A stretch of 64,000 nucleotides of DNA. Source: Pseudomonas sp. K2I15. GTDB lineage: Bacteria > Pseudomonadota > Gammaproteobacteria > Pseudomonadales > Pseudomonadaceae. The DNA lies in the NCBI RefSeq assembly GCF_002204795.1, contig NZ_NIXO01000007.1, forward strand, positions 1-64,000, read 5' to 3'. Shown here piece after piece: positions 56,106 through 64,000 of this stretch; position 1 is the first letter of the stretch; each line of letters begins with the position of its first letter. A model generated the notes under the pieces. That model made no database searches. It was not told where the DNA came from and saw only the letters and a list, made by a program, of their open reading frames with translations. Position numbers and translations under genes: made by a program.

Positions 56106-57500
56106 ATGAAAAGGACTTTTTCGTCCTTCGGTGTAGCGCTATGGATAGCGTTAACGGCACCGATGGTCATGGCTGTGCCCAATCGAATCGACCTGATTCA
56201 CCTGCCGCCACCTGGCAATGTGCCCCTGAGCACGCCGCGTGTGGCCTACACCGGCGACAAGCTGTCCCTCAACTTCCAGAACATCGAGTTGCGTGCGGTG
56301 CTGCAACAGATTGCCGAAGTCGCCGGCCTCAATCTGGTGGCCAGCGACGATGTGCAGGGCTCGATTACCCTGCGTCTCAAGGATGTGCCCTGGGATCAAG
56401 CCCTGGATCTGGTGCTGCAAACCAAGGGGCTGGATAAGCGTGTGACGGCCAACGTGCTGCTGGTCGCACCGGCCGAAGAGTTGGCGGCCCGTGAGCTGCT
56501 GGTGCTGGAGTCGCGTAAGCAAATGACCGAGCTGGCGCCGCTGCGCCGCGAGCTGCTGCAAGTCAATTACGCCAAGGCGTCGGACCTGGCCAAGCTGTTC
56601 CAGTCGGCCGTGGGCCTGGAAGGTGCAACCGACGAGCGCGGCTCGGTGGCGGTGGATGACCGCACCAACAATATCATCGCCTACCAGACCCAGGAGCGCC
56701 TGGAGGAGCTGCGCAGAATCGTGGCGCAGCTGGATATTCCGGTGCGCCAGGTGATGATCGAGGCGCGGATTGTCGAGGCCAATGTTGATTACGACAAAAG
56801 TCTTGGCGTGCGCTGGGGCGGGCAGGCCAACCGGGGTAACTGGAGCGCAGGCGGGATCAGGAAACCGCTGGCCGAAGGTGCTGAGCCACCCGAAACCCCG
56901 CCCAGCTCGCCGTTTGTCGACCTGGGTTCGGTCAATGGCAGCGCCGGCCTGGGTGTCGCTTTTATCACCGACAACCTGCTGCTGGACCTGGAACTGACCG
57001 CCATGGAAAAAACCGGCAACGGTGAAATTGTCTCGCAGCCCAAGGTGGTCACCTCCGACAAGGAAACTGCGCGAATCCTCAAGGGCACCGAGATTCCCTA
57101 TCAGGAATCCAGCTCCACCGGCGCCACCTCGGTGTCATTCAAGGAAGCCTCGCTGTCACTGGAGGTGACCCCGCAAATCACCCCGGATGGCTGGGTGATC
57201 ATGGAGGTCAAGGTCACCAAGGACGAGCCCGACTACCTCAACAAGCTCAACGATGTGCCGCCGATCAAGAAAAACGAGGTCAACGCCAAGGTGTTGGTCA
57301 AGGACGGGGAGACCATCGTGATTGGCGGGGTTTTCTCCAATACGCAAAGCAAAGTGGTAGATAAAGTGCCATTTTTGGGCGATGTGCCGTATCTTGGCCG
57401 CCTTTTCCGGCGGGATGTGGTTTCGGAGAAAAAATCCGAGCTGCTGGTATTCCTGACTCCGCGTATTATGAATAACCAGGCGATTGCTGTGAGTCGTTGA
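56106..57500 (+). CDS. pilQ: Short PilQ-type secretin
   Basis: A 464-residue outer-membrane secretin; P. aeruginosa PilQ is about 714. The signal peptide is about residues 1-24. An STN/N0-like domain follows directly ([21 protein letters not shown] near 55), then secretin N1 ([19 protein letters not shown] near 150), the gate-forming domain, and the closing [16 protein letters not shown]. The peptidoglycan-binding AMIN domains that normally precede STN are missing. In domain content it resembles HofQ of enterobacteria (about 412 residues). It ends five bases before aroK. Confidence 0.9.
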   Translation: MKRTFSSFGVALWIALTAPMVMAVPNRIDLIHLPPPGNVPLSTPRVAYTGDKLSLNFQNIELRAVLQQIAEVAGLNLVASDDVQGSITLRLKDVPWDQALDLVLQTKGLDKRVTANVLLVAPAEELAARELLVLESRKQMTELAPLRRELLQVNYAKASDLAKLFQSAVGLEGATDERGSVAVDDRTNNIIAYQTQERLEELRRIVAQLDIPVRQVMIEARIVEANVDYDKSLGVRWGGQANRGNWSAGGIRKPLAEGAEPPETPPSSPFVDLGSVNGSAGLGVAFITDNLLLDLELTAMEKTGNGEIVSQPKVVTSDKETARILKGTEIPYQESSSTGATSVSFKEASLSLEVTPQITPDGWVIMEVKVTKDEPDYLNKLNDVPPIKKNEVNAKVLVKDGETIVIGGVFSNTQSKVVDKVPFLGDVPYLGRLFRRDVVSEKKSELLVFLTPRIMNNQAIAVSR

Positions 57501-57504
57501 TTCT

Positions 57505-58023
57505 GTGCGAAATTTGATTCTTGTTGGACCGATGGGGGCTGGAAAAAGCACCATCGGCCGTTTGCTGGCCAAAGAGCTGCGCCTGCCATTCAAAGACTCC
57601 GATAAGGAAATTGAATTGCGCACGGGCGCCAATATCCCGTGGATCTTCGATAAGGAAGGCGAGCTGGGCTTTCGTGACCGCGAGCAGGCGATGATTGCCG
57701 AGCTGTGCGGCTGCGATGGCGTGGTATTGGCCACCGGCGGCGGCGCGGTGATGCGCGAAGAGAATCGTCGGGCGCTGCATGCAGGCGGTCGTGTGGTGTA
57801 TCTGCACGCTTCTGTCGAGCAGCAGGTGGGCCGCACCGCGCGCGATCGCAATCGCCCGTTGCTGCGTACCGCCAACCCGGAAAAAACCTTGCGGGACCTG
57901 CTGACGCTGCGCGATCCGTTTTATCGGGAAATCGCCGATCTGGTGGTGGAAACCGATGAGCGGCCGCCACGAATGGTCGTTCTCGACATTCTTGAGCGCC
58001 TGGCGCAGTTGCCACCCCGTTAA
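57505..58023 (+). CDS. aroK: Shikimate kinase
   Basis: A 172-residue kinase that phosphorylates shikimate in the common aromatic pathway. The P-loop is GPMGAGKST near residue 8. Shikimate-binding DSD lies near 32, GELGFRDRE near 54 and GGGAV near 79. The start is GTG at 57505. It follows the pil genes so closely that it is likely part of the same transcript, an arrangement shared with other gammaproteobacteria. Confidence 0.97.
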   Translation: MRNLILVGPMGAGKSTIGRLLAKELRLPFKDSDKEIELRTGANIPWIFDKEGELGFRDREQAMIAELCGCDGVVLATGGGAVMREENRRALHAGGRVVYLHASVEQQVGRTARDRNRPLLRTANPEKTLRDLLTLRDPFYREIADLVVETDERPPRMVVLDILERLAQLPPR

Positions 58024-58170
58024 AGCCAGCGCCGAAATGCGCTATTCTCGGCGGCGCGTCATGACCGTCGGAGTTGTGGCGTAGAGCCATCAGGCAGCGT
58101 CAGATCCCGACGTTGCCGACAACGTTAATGTAGGGCAATACGCCTGCTTTCATCTTCAACGCGGGGACAC

Positions 58171-59271
58171 ATGCAGACACTTAAGGTCGATCTTGGCGAG
58201 CGCAGCTACCCGATCCACATTGGCGAAGGTTTGTTGGACCTGCCCGAGTTGCTTGCACCGCATATTGCCGGGCGGCAAGTGGCGATCATCTCCAACGAGA
58301 CGGTCGCGCCGCTGTATCTTGAGCGTCTGAGCCGCAGCCTTGCGGCGTACTCGGTGATCTCGGTGGTGTTGCCCGACGGCGAGGCCTTCAAGACCTGGGA
58401 AACCCTGCAACTGATCTTTGATGGCCTGTTGACTGCCCGTCATGACCGCCGCACCACCGTGGTGGCGCTGGGTGGCGGAGTGATCGGCGACATGGCCGGC
58501 TTTGCGGCCGCCTGCTACCAGCGCGGCGTGGACTTTATCCAGGTGCCAACCACGTTGCTGTCCCAGGTCGATTCGTCGGTGGGCGGCAAGACCGGCATCA
58601 ACCACCCGCTGGGCAAGAACATGGTCGGCGCGTTCTATCAGCCGAATGTGGTGCTGATCGACACCGCGACCCTCAATACCCTGCCACCCCGCGAGCTGTC
58701 GGCGGGCCTGGCGGAAGTCATCAAGTACGGGCTGATCTGCGACGAGCCGTTCCTGACCTGGCTTGAAGAGCATGTCGACGCCCTGCGCGCCCTGGACCAA
58801 GTAGCGCTGACCGAAGCAATTTCCCGCTCCTGCGCGGCCAAGGCTTTGGTGGTAAATGCCGACGAGCGTGAGTCCGGCGTACGCGCCACCTTGAACCTCG
58901 GCCACACCTTCGGCCATGCGATCGAGACCCACATGGGCTATGGTGTGTGGTTGCATGGAGAGGCCGTAGCGGCTGGCACTGTGATGGCACTGGAGATGTC
59001 GCAGCGCCTGGGCTGGATCAGCGCCCAGGAGCGTGATCGCGGGATTCGCCTGTTCCAGCGCGCCGGGTTGCCGGTCATTCCGCCTGCGGAAATGACCGAG
59101 GCAGATTTTCTCGAACACATGGCAATAGACAAGAAAGTGATCGACGGTCGACTGCGACTGGTGCTGTTGCGCCGAATGGGCGAAGCGGTAGTGACCGACG
59201 ATTATCCGAAAGAGATTTTACAGGCCACGCTGGGAGCGGATTACCGCGCCCTGGCCCAGCTTAAAGGTTAA
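58171..59271 (+). CDS. aroB: 3-Dehydroquinate synthase
   Basis: A 366-residue NAD- and metal-dependent enzyme closing the ring of DAHP to dehydroquinate. [14 protein letters not shown] near residue 105, [19 protein letters not shown] near 130 and the metal ligands in ECGA-like AEVIKYG near 185, [11 protein letters not shown] near 240 and LHGEAV near 258 are all present. It is 147 bases after aroK and 10 bases before the DamX-like gene. Confidence 0.97.
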   Translation: MQTLKVDLGERSYPIHIGEGLLDLPELLAPHIAGRQVAIISNETVAPLYLERLSRSLAAYSVISVVLPDGEAFKTWETLQLIFDGLLTARHDRRTTVVALGGGVIGDMAGFAAACYQRGVDFIQVPTTLLSQVDSSVGGKTGINHPLGKNMVGAFYQPNVVLIDTATLNTLPPRELSAGLAEVIKYGLICDEPFLTWLEEHVDALRALDQVALTEAISRSCAAKALVVNADERESGVRATLNLGHTFGHAIETHMGYGVWLHGEAVAAGTVMALEMSQRLGWISAQERDRGIRLFQRAGLPVIPPAEMTEADFLEHMAIDKKVIDGRLRLVLLRRMGEAVVTDDYPKEILQATLGADYRALAQLKG

Positions 59272-59281
59272 TAAGATCCCG

Positions 59282-60835
59282 ATGACTAGTTTGCATGCCG
59301 ACGAGGCGTTCCTCGGCCATTACCAGTTAAGCCACGACCCTTTTGCTCCACGGGTGCCTGGTTTCAAATTTTTCCCTGCGCAACGCAAGCCGGTGCTCGG
59401 GCAATTGCACCACCTGGCGCGCTACAGCCAGCTGTTACTGGTGGTTACCGGCCCTTTGGGCAGCGGCAAGACCTTGCTGCGCCAGGCGCTGGTCGCCAGC
59501 ACCAACAAGCAATCGGTACAGAGCGTGGTGGTTTCCGCCCGTGGTGCCGGTGATGCGGCGGGTGTGTTGCGCCAAGTGGCCCAGGCCCTGGACGTGTCCA
59601 CTGCCGAGCCGAACGCAATCCTCAAGCAAGTAGTGCAGCTGGGCCTGACCGGCCAGGAAGTCTACTTGCTGGTAGACGACGCCGAGCAGCTCGACGAATC
59701 CGCCCTGGAAGCCTTGCTGGCCCTGGCGGCCGGTACGCCTGAAGGTCGCCCGCATGTGTTCCTGTTTGGCGAGTCTTCGCTGATTGCCGAGCTTGAGCAG
59801 ATCAGCGGCGAGCAGGAGCTGTTCCACGTCATCGAACTGCAGCCGTACGAAGAAGAAGAAACCCGCGAATACCTGGCACAACGGCTGGAAGGCGCAGGGC
59901 AGGGCATCGAACTTTTCTCCGCTTCGCAGATCTCTGATATTCACGAAAGCTCCGACGGCTGGCCTGGCACCATCAACCAGGTTGCCCGGGATGCAATGAT
60001 CGAAGCCATGATTGCCAGCCGCTCAGCGGTTAAGCGTCCAAAGATGGGGTTTACTATGCCGAAGAAGCACGTATTGGCAATTTCTGCCGTTGTCGTGGTC
60101 GCTGTTGCCGCCGCCTGGTTGATTCCAGGTCGCAGCAAGGCCCCGACCACCGCTGGCGCGCCAACCGAACAGGCGCAGTTGCCACTGGGCAAGCCAACGC
60201 CAAACGTTGAATTTGCCAACTCCGGCCAACCGACCAACCTGCCGATGGTTGGCCAGCCTGTGATGCGTGGCCCTTTGGCTGAAGCCGCGGGCGGTATCAA
60301 CGAAGGCGACGACGGCGTGCCGGTTGAAGGCTCCAGCGCCACGCCACCGACCGTCACCACCACTGCGCCACCGGCTGGCGTGCCAGCGGGTCAGCCAGCT
60401 GCGAAGCCTGCGCCTGCACCGGCCCAGGTCGCCACCGCCAAGCCTGCGCCTGTTGCCAAGCCAGCAGCCCCGGCGCCTGTGGCCAAACCGGCTCCAGCGG
60501 CCAAGCCTGCTGAAAAACCTGTGACCGTGGCCAAGGCCGGCGCTACCGGCAGCAGCTGGTACACCAGCCAGCCTACCGGTAACTTCGTGGTGCAGATCCT
60601 CGGCACCAGCTCCGAAGCCAACGCCCAGGCGTTCGTGAAAGAGCAGGGCGGCGAGTACCGTTATTTCAAGAAAGTACTCAACGGCAAGCCGCTTTACGTG
60701 ATCACTTACGGCAACTTCTCCAGCCGTACAGCAGCGGAATCCGCTATCAAGGCCTTGCCAGCGAAGGTTCAGGCTGGTAAACCTTGGCCTCGCACTGTCG
60801 CCAGCGTTCAACAAGAACTGGCAACAACTCGCTGA
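59282..60835 (+). CDS. DamX-like protein with AAA ATPase and SPOR domains
   Basis: A 517-residue protein. Residues 1-250 form an ExeA-like AAA ATPase (GPLGSGKTLL near residue 60 as Walker A, LLVDDAEQLD near 128 as Walker B). A membrane helix follows at about 262-283, then a long Ala/Pro/Lys linker (about 360-420) and a C-terminal SPOR domain from about 430 (FVVQILGTSSEANAQAF ... YVITYGNFSSRTAAESAIKAL). It resembles DamX, a septal SPOR protein, which also follows aroB in enterobacteria. Whether the ATPase part is active is not known. A weak hairpin follows the stop. Confidence 0.88.
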   Translation: MTSLHADEAFLGHYQLSHDPFAPRVPGFKFFPAQRKPVLGQLHHLARYSQLLLVVTGPLGSGKTLLRQALVASTNKQSVQSVVVSARGAGDAAGVLRQVAQALDVSTAEPNAILKQVVQLGLTGQEVYLLVDDAEQLDESALEALLALAAGTPEGRPHVFLFGESSLIAELEQISGEQELFHVIELQPYEEEETREYLAQRLEGAGQGIELFSASQISDIHESSDGWPGTINQVARDAMIEAMIASRSAVKRPKMGFTMPKKHVLAISAVVVVAVAAAWLIPGRSKAPTTAGAPTEQAQLPLGKPTPNVEFANSGQPTNLPMVGQPVMRGPLAEAAGGINEGDDGVPVEGSSATPPTVTTTAPPAGVPAGQPAAKPAPAPAQVATAKPAPVAKPAAPAPVAKPAPAAKPAEKPVTVAKAGATGSSWYTSQPTGNFVVQILGTSSEANAQAFVKEQGGEYRYFKKVLNGKPLYVITYGNFSSRTAAESAIKALPAKVQAGKPWPRTVASVQQELATTR

Positions 60836-61186
60836 AGATCCGGCGGCCTTACCCAGGCCGCCCTCTCGGCACCTCAAAAAAAAACAACACAGCGTGCAGC
60901 CCTGAAGGCCGCGCGCTTTGTGGTGTCTGCGTCACACTAGCTTTTGAGTCGTAGCGGTCAGAATTAAAAAAGTTTTGACTAGCACAGCATATCGCTTTAA
61001 ACCTTTCATAAATGCGACATAGATTTGCGACATTTCGTCGCTAAATTTGTGAGCGTCTGTGTCGGTGTGTACAATGACCTCCCTTTTGCCCCCGCTAAGC
61101 CGGCGTACGTTCGGCGTGGAAGGTAACCGGTTGAATTGAAAAGAAATTTGCCTCGGAATAAGAGGCAGCCTGGTGAGAAAGTGTCT
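60836..61186 (+). other. Intergenic region upstream of gltB
   Basis: 351 bases without a gene. It contains a short GC hairpin near 60841-60862 with no T run, an A-run at about 60876-60885, an AT-rich stretch 60960-61015, and the candidate promoter at 61048-61075, followed by a leader of about 105 bases. Nothing else was recognised. Confidence 0.6.
61048..61075 (+). promoter_or_regulatory. Candidate gltB promoter
   Basis: TTGTGA (61048-61053), 16 bases, TACAAT (61070-61075, five of six to consensus). It is the best sigma-70-like pair in the gap, and the leader to the ATG at 61187 would be about 105 bases. Confidence 0.45.
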
Positions 61187-64000
61187 ATGAAAGCAGGTCT
61201 GTACCAACCCGATGAATTCAAGGATAACTGCGGTTTCGGCCTGATAGCCCATATGCAGGGCGAGCCCAGTCATACCCTTTTGCAAACGGCCATCGAGGCC
61301 CTGACCTGCATGACCCACCGAGGTGGGATCAACGCCGACGGCAAGACCGGTGACGGTTGCGGCTTGCTGATTCAAAAGCCCGACCAGTTCCTGCGCGCAG
61401 TCGCCAAGGAGCATTTCGGCGCCGATTTGCCCAAGCAGTACGCCGTGGGCATGGTGTTTTTCAACCAGGACCCGGTAAAAGCCGAAGCCGCTCGCGAGAA
61501 CATGAACCGCGAGATCCTGGCCGCCGGCCTGCAACTCGTCGGCTGGCGCAAAGTGCCGATCGACACCAGCGTGCTCGGCCGCCTGGCCCTGGAGCGCCTG
61601 CCGCAGATCGAACAAGTGTTCATCGCAGGCAGTGGCCTGAGCGACCAGGACATGGCGATCAAGCTGTTCACCTCGCGTCGTCGCTCGTCCGTGGCCAACG
61701 CTGCCGACACCGACCACTACATCTGCAGCTTTTCCCATAAGACCATCATTTATAAAGGCCTGATGATGCCGGCGGACTTGACCGCCTTCTATCCAGACCT
61801 GAGCGATGAGCGCCTGCAAACCGCAATCTGCGTTTTCCACCAGCGCTTCTCCACCAACACCCTGCCGAAATGGCCGCTGGCCCAGCCATTCCGCTTCCTC
61901 GCCCACAACGGCGAGATCAACACCATCACCGGCAACCGCAACTGGGCCGTGGCCCGTCGCACCAAGTTCGCCAACGATCTGATGGACCTGGAAGAGCTCG
62001 GCCCGCTGGTCAACCGCGTGGGCTCCGACTCCTCCAGCATGGACAACATGCTCGAACTGATGGTCACCGGCGGCATCGACCTGTTCCGTGGCGTGCGCAT
62101 GATCATTCCACCTGCGTGGCAGAACGTTGAGACCATGGACCCCGACCTGCGGGCGTTCTATGAGTACAACTCGATGCACATGGAACCGTGGGACGGCCCG
62201 GCCGGCGTGGTAATGACCGATGGTCGTTACGCGGTGTGCCTGCTCGACCGTAACGGCCTGCGCCCGGCACGTTGGGTGACCACCACCAACGGCTTCATCA
62301 CGCTGGCGTCGGAAATCGGCGTGTGGAACTACAAGCCGGAAGACGTGATTGCCAAGGGCCGTGTTGGCCCGGGCCAGATCCTGGCCGTGGACACCGAAAC
62401 CGGTCAGATCCTCGACACCGATGCGATCGACAACCGCTTGAAGTCCCGTCATCCGTACAAGCAATGGCTGCGCAAGAATGCCCTGCGCATCCAGGCGACC
62501 ATGGAAGACAACGACCACGGCTCGGCTTTCTACGACGTTGACCAGCTCAAGCAGTACATGAAAATGTACCAGGTCACTTTCGAAGAACGTGACCAAGTGC
62601 TGCGCCCACTGGGCGAGCAGGGCTACGAAGCCGTCGGCTCCATGGGCGATGACACACCAATGGCCGTGCTGTCGCAGCGCGTGCGCACGCCGTATGACTA
62701 TTTCCGCCAGCAGTTCGCCCAGGTGACCAACCCGCCGATCGACCCGCTGCGCGAAGCCATCGTGATGTCCCTGGAAGTGTGCCTCGGTGCCGAGCGCAAC
62801 ATCTTCCAGGAATCGCCTGAGCATGCTTCCCGCGTGATCCTCAGCTCGCCGGTCATTTCCCCAGCCAAGTGGCGTTCGTTGATGACCCTGGACCGCCCGG
62901 GCTTCGACCGGCAGATCATCGACCTGAACTACGACGAGAGCCTCGGCCTTGAAGCCGCGGTGCGTAATGTCGCCGATCAGGCTGAAGAGGCCGTGCGTGC
63001 CGGCCGTACCCAGATCGTCCTGACCGACCGCCATATCGCCCCGGGCAAGTTGCCGATCCACGCTTCCCTGGCCACCGGCGCGGTGCACCACCGCCTGACC
63101 GAAAAGGGCCTGCGTTGCGACTCCAACATCCTGGTTGAAACCGCCACTGCCCGCGACCCGCATCACTTTGCGGTGTTGATCGGCTTCGGCGCTTCAGCCG
63201 TCTATCCGTTCCTGGCTTACGAAGTACTCGGCGACCTGATCCGTACCGGTGAAGTCTTGGGCGACCTCTACGAGGTGTTCAAGAACTACCGCAAAGGCAT
63301 CACCAAGGGCCTGCTGAAGATCCTGTCGAAGATGGGCATCTCCACCGTCACGTCCTACCGCGGCGCTCAGTTGTTCGAAGCCATCGGCCTGTCGGAAGAA
63401 GTCTGCGAGATGAGCTTTCGTGGCGTGCCGAGCCGCATCAAGGGCGCACGTTTCGTCGACATCGAAGCCGAGCAGAAAGCCCTGGCAGCCGAAGCCTGGA
63501 GCGCGCGCAAGCCGATCCAGCAAGGCGGCCTGCTGAAGTTCGTCCACGGCGGCGAATACCACGCCTACAACCCGGACGTGGTCAGCACCCTGCAAGCTGC
63601 TGTGCAGCAGGGCGACTACGCCAAGTTCAAGGAATACACCGCGCTGGTGGATAACCGCCCGGTGTCGATGATCCGTGACCTGTTCAAGGTGAAAACCCTG
63701 GACACGCCGCTGGCCATCAGCGAGATCGAACCACTGGAATCGATCCTCAAGCGTTTCGACTCCGCCGGTATTTCCCTGGGCGCCTTGTCGCCCGAGGCGC
63801 ACGAAGCCCTGGCCGAAGCCATGAACCGCCTGGGTGCGCGTTCCAACTCCGGCGAAGGCGGTGAAGACCCGGCGCGCTACGGCACCATCAAGAGCTCGAA
63901 AATCAAGCAGGTCGCCACTGGCCGTTTTGGTGTGACCCCGGAATACCTGGTCAACGCCGAAGTGCTGCAGATCAAGGTGGCCCAGGGCGCCAAGCCGGGT
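61187..64000 (+). CDS. gltB: Glutamate synthase large subunit (partial, runs off the window)
   Basis: 938 codons of GltB are visible; about 540 more would be expected beyond the window. The enzyme makes glutamate from glutamine and 2-oxoglutarate with the small subunit GltD. It starts [19 protein letters not shown]; Cys15 is the likely N-terminal nucleophile of the mature glutaminase domain after removal of the propeptide. THRGG follows near residue 45, and later [22 protein letters not shown] and the FMN-domain opening [14 protein letters not shown] near residue 887. The ATG follows GGTGAG. No stop interrupts the frame. Confidence 0.97.
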   Translation, partial: MKAGLYQPDEFKDNCGFGLIAHMQGEPSHTLLQTAIEALTCMTHRGGINADGKTGDGCGLLIQKPDQFLRAVAKEHFGADLPKQYAVGMVFFNQDPVKAEAARENMNREILAAGLQLVGWRKVPIDTSVLGRLALERLPQIEQVFIAGSGLSDQDMAIKLFTSRRRSSVANAADTDHYICSFSHKTIIYKGLMMPADLTAFYPDLSDERLQTAICVFHQRFSTNTLPKWPLAQPFRFLAHNGEINTITGNRNWAVARRTKFANDLMDLEELGPLVNRVGSDSSSMDNMLELMVTGGIDLFRGVRMIIPPAWQNVETMDPDLRAFYEYNSMHMEPWDGPAGVVMTDGRYAVCLLDRNGLRPARWVTTTNGFITLASEIGVWNYKPEDVIAKGRVGPGQILAVDTETGQILDTDAIDNRLKSRHPYKQWLRKNALRIQATMEDNDHGSAFYDVDQLKQYMKMYQVTFEERDQVLRPLGEQGYEAVGSMGDDTPMAVLSQRVRTPYDYFRQQFAQVTNPPIDPLREAIVMSLEVCLGAERNIFQESPEHASRVILSSPVISPAKWRSLMTLDRPGFDRQIIDLNYDESLGLEAAVRNVADQAEEAVRAGRTQIVLTDRHIAPGKLPIHASLATGAVHHRLTEKGLRCDSNILVETATARDPHHFAVLIGFGASAVYPFLAYEVLGDLIRTGEVLGDLYEVFKNYRKGITKGLLKILSKMGISTVTSYRGAQLFEAIGLSEEVCEMSFRGVPSRIKGARFVDIEAEQKALAAEAWSARKPIQQGGLLKFVHGGEYHAYNPDVVSTLQAAVQQGDYAKFKEYTALVDNRPVSMIRDLFKVKTLDTPLAISEIEPLESILKRFDSAGISLGALSPEAHEALAEAMNRLGARSNSGEGGEDPARYGTIKSSKIKQVATGRFGVTPEYLVNAEVLQIKVAQGAKPG

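Noticed and set aside
60841..60862. Intrinsic terminator after the DamX-like gene
   Set aside because: The GGCGGCC...GGCCGCC pairing is short and no T run follows; kept only as a note in the intergenic entry.
60975..61003. Alternative gltB promoter with TTGACT
   Set aside because: The -35 is good but the bases 17 further on (TAAACC) are a poor -10; the TTGTGA/TACAAT pair is better.
60932..63166. Long minus-strand open frame opposite gltB (744 codons)
   Set aside because: Antisense of unmistakable GltB; no domain or start signal of its own.

Overview
The window is a gene-dense, GC-rich chromosomal segment from a fluorescent pseudomonad, most likely the Pseudomonas fluorescens group. Three things support this: the gene families and their order, the mcl-PHA cluster (phaC1-phaZ-phaC2-phaD with phaI-phaF on the other strand), and many intergenic REP/REPIN hairpins of the type typical of that group. 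From memory, the gene order runs parallel to the PA5036-PA5100 stretch of P. aeruginosa. No tRNA, rRNA, CRISPR array, prophage or transposase was recognised; this is core chromosome with local rearrangements.

Layout. 1-10.6 kb (+): histidine utilisation, with the end of hutU, a urocanate-type NCS1 permease, a relic of hutX, hutW, hutV, two histidine ammonia-lyase homologues, a histidine permease, hutI and hutG. 10.9-14.4 kb (+): an orphan choline/betaine-type binding protein, an HSL-family hydrolase, pip and dtd. 14.7-19 kb (+): opgG-opgH for periplasmic glucans. 19.2-22.9 kb (+): a polar amino-acid ABC transporter with two tandem binding proteins. 23-27 kb (-): two tandem chemoreceptors. 27.2-33.2 kb (-): ubiE-ubiJ-ubiB-hisI-hisE-tatA-tatB-tatC-rsmE. 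33.3-35.2 kb (+): a small PHA-system protein and the phasins phaI and phaF. 35.2-41 kb (-): phaD, phaC2, phaZ, phaC1 and a DUF971 gene. 41.1-48.2 kb (-): hslU, hslV, a SPOR protein, argS and priA. 48.5-51 kb (+): rpmE, a secreted SNase-like nuclease and maeB. 51.2-53.7 kb (-): PBP1A. 53.9-64 kb (+): a reduced pilM-N-(O+P)-Q operon, aroK, aroB, a DamX-like AAA/SPOR gene and gltB, which runs off the end.

The strongest unusual signals are these. (1) The type IV pilus alignment locus is rebuilt in frame: pilM lacks about 120 residues of its ATPase fold, pilO and pilP are one gene without the PilP lipoprotein signal, and pilQ is a 464-residue secretin without the N-terminal AMIN region. (2) The first ammonia-lyase homologue has lost exactly the Ala-Ser-Gly triad that forms the MIO cofactor. 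(3) A 3' stub of hutX sits just upstream of intact hutW-hutV. (4) The rpmE terminator hairpin lies within the likely signal-peptide codons of the downstream nuclease. (5) Two REPIN families plus a variant occur at 14 sites, one of them apparently collapsed by deletion. (6) A-rich AAnAAnAA motifs sit at the translation starts of several hut genes and of phaC1, as expected for Hfq/Crc catabolite control.
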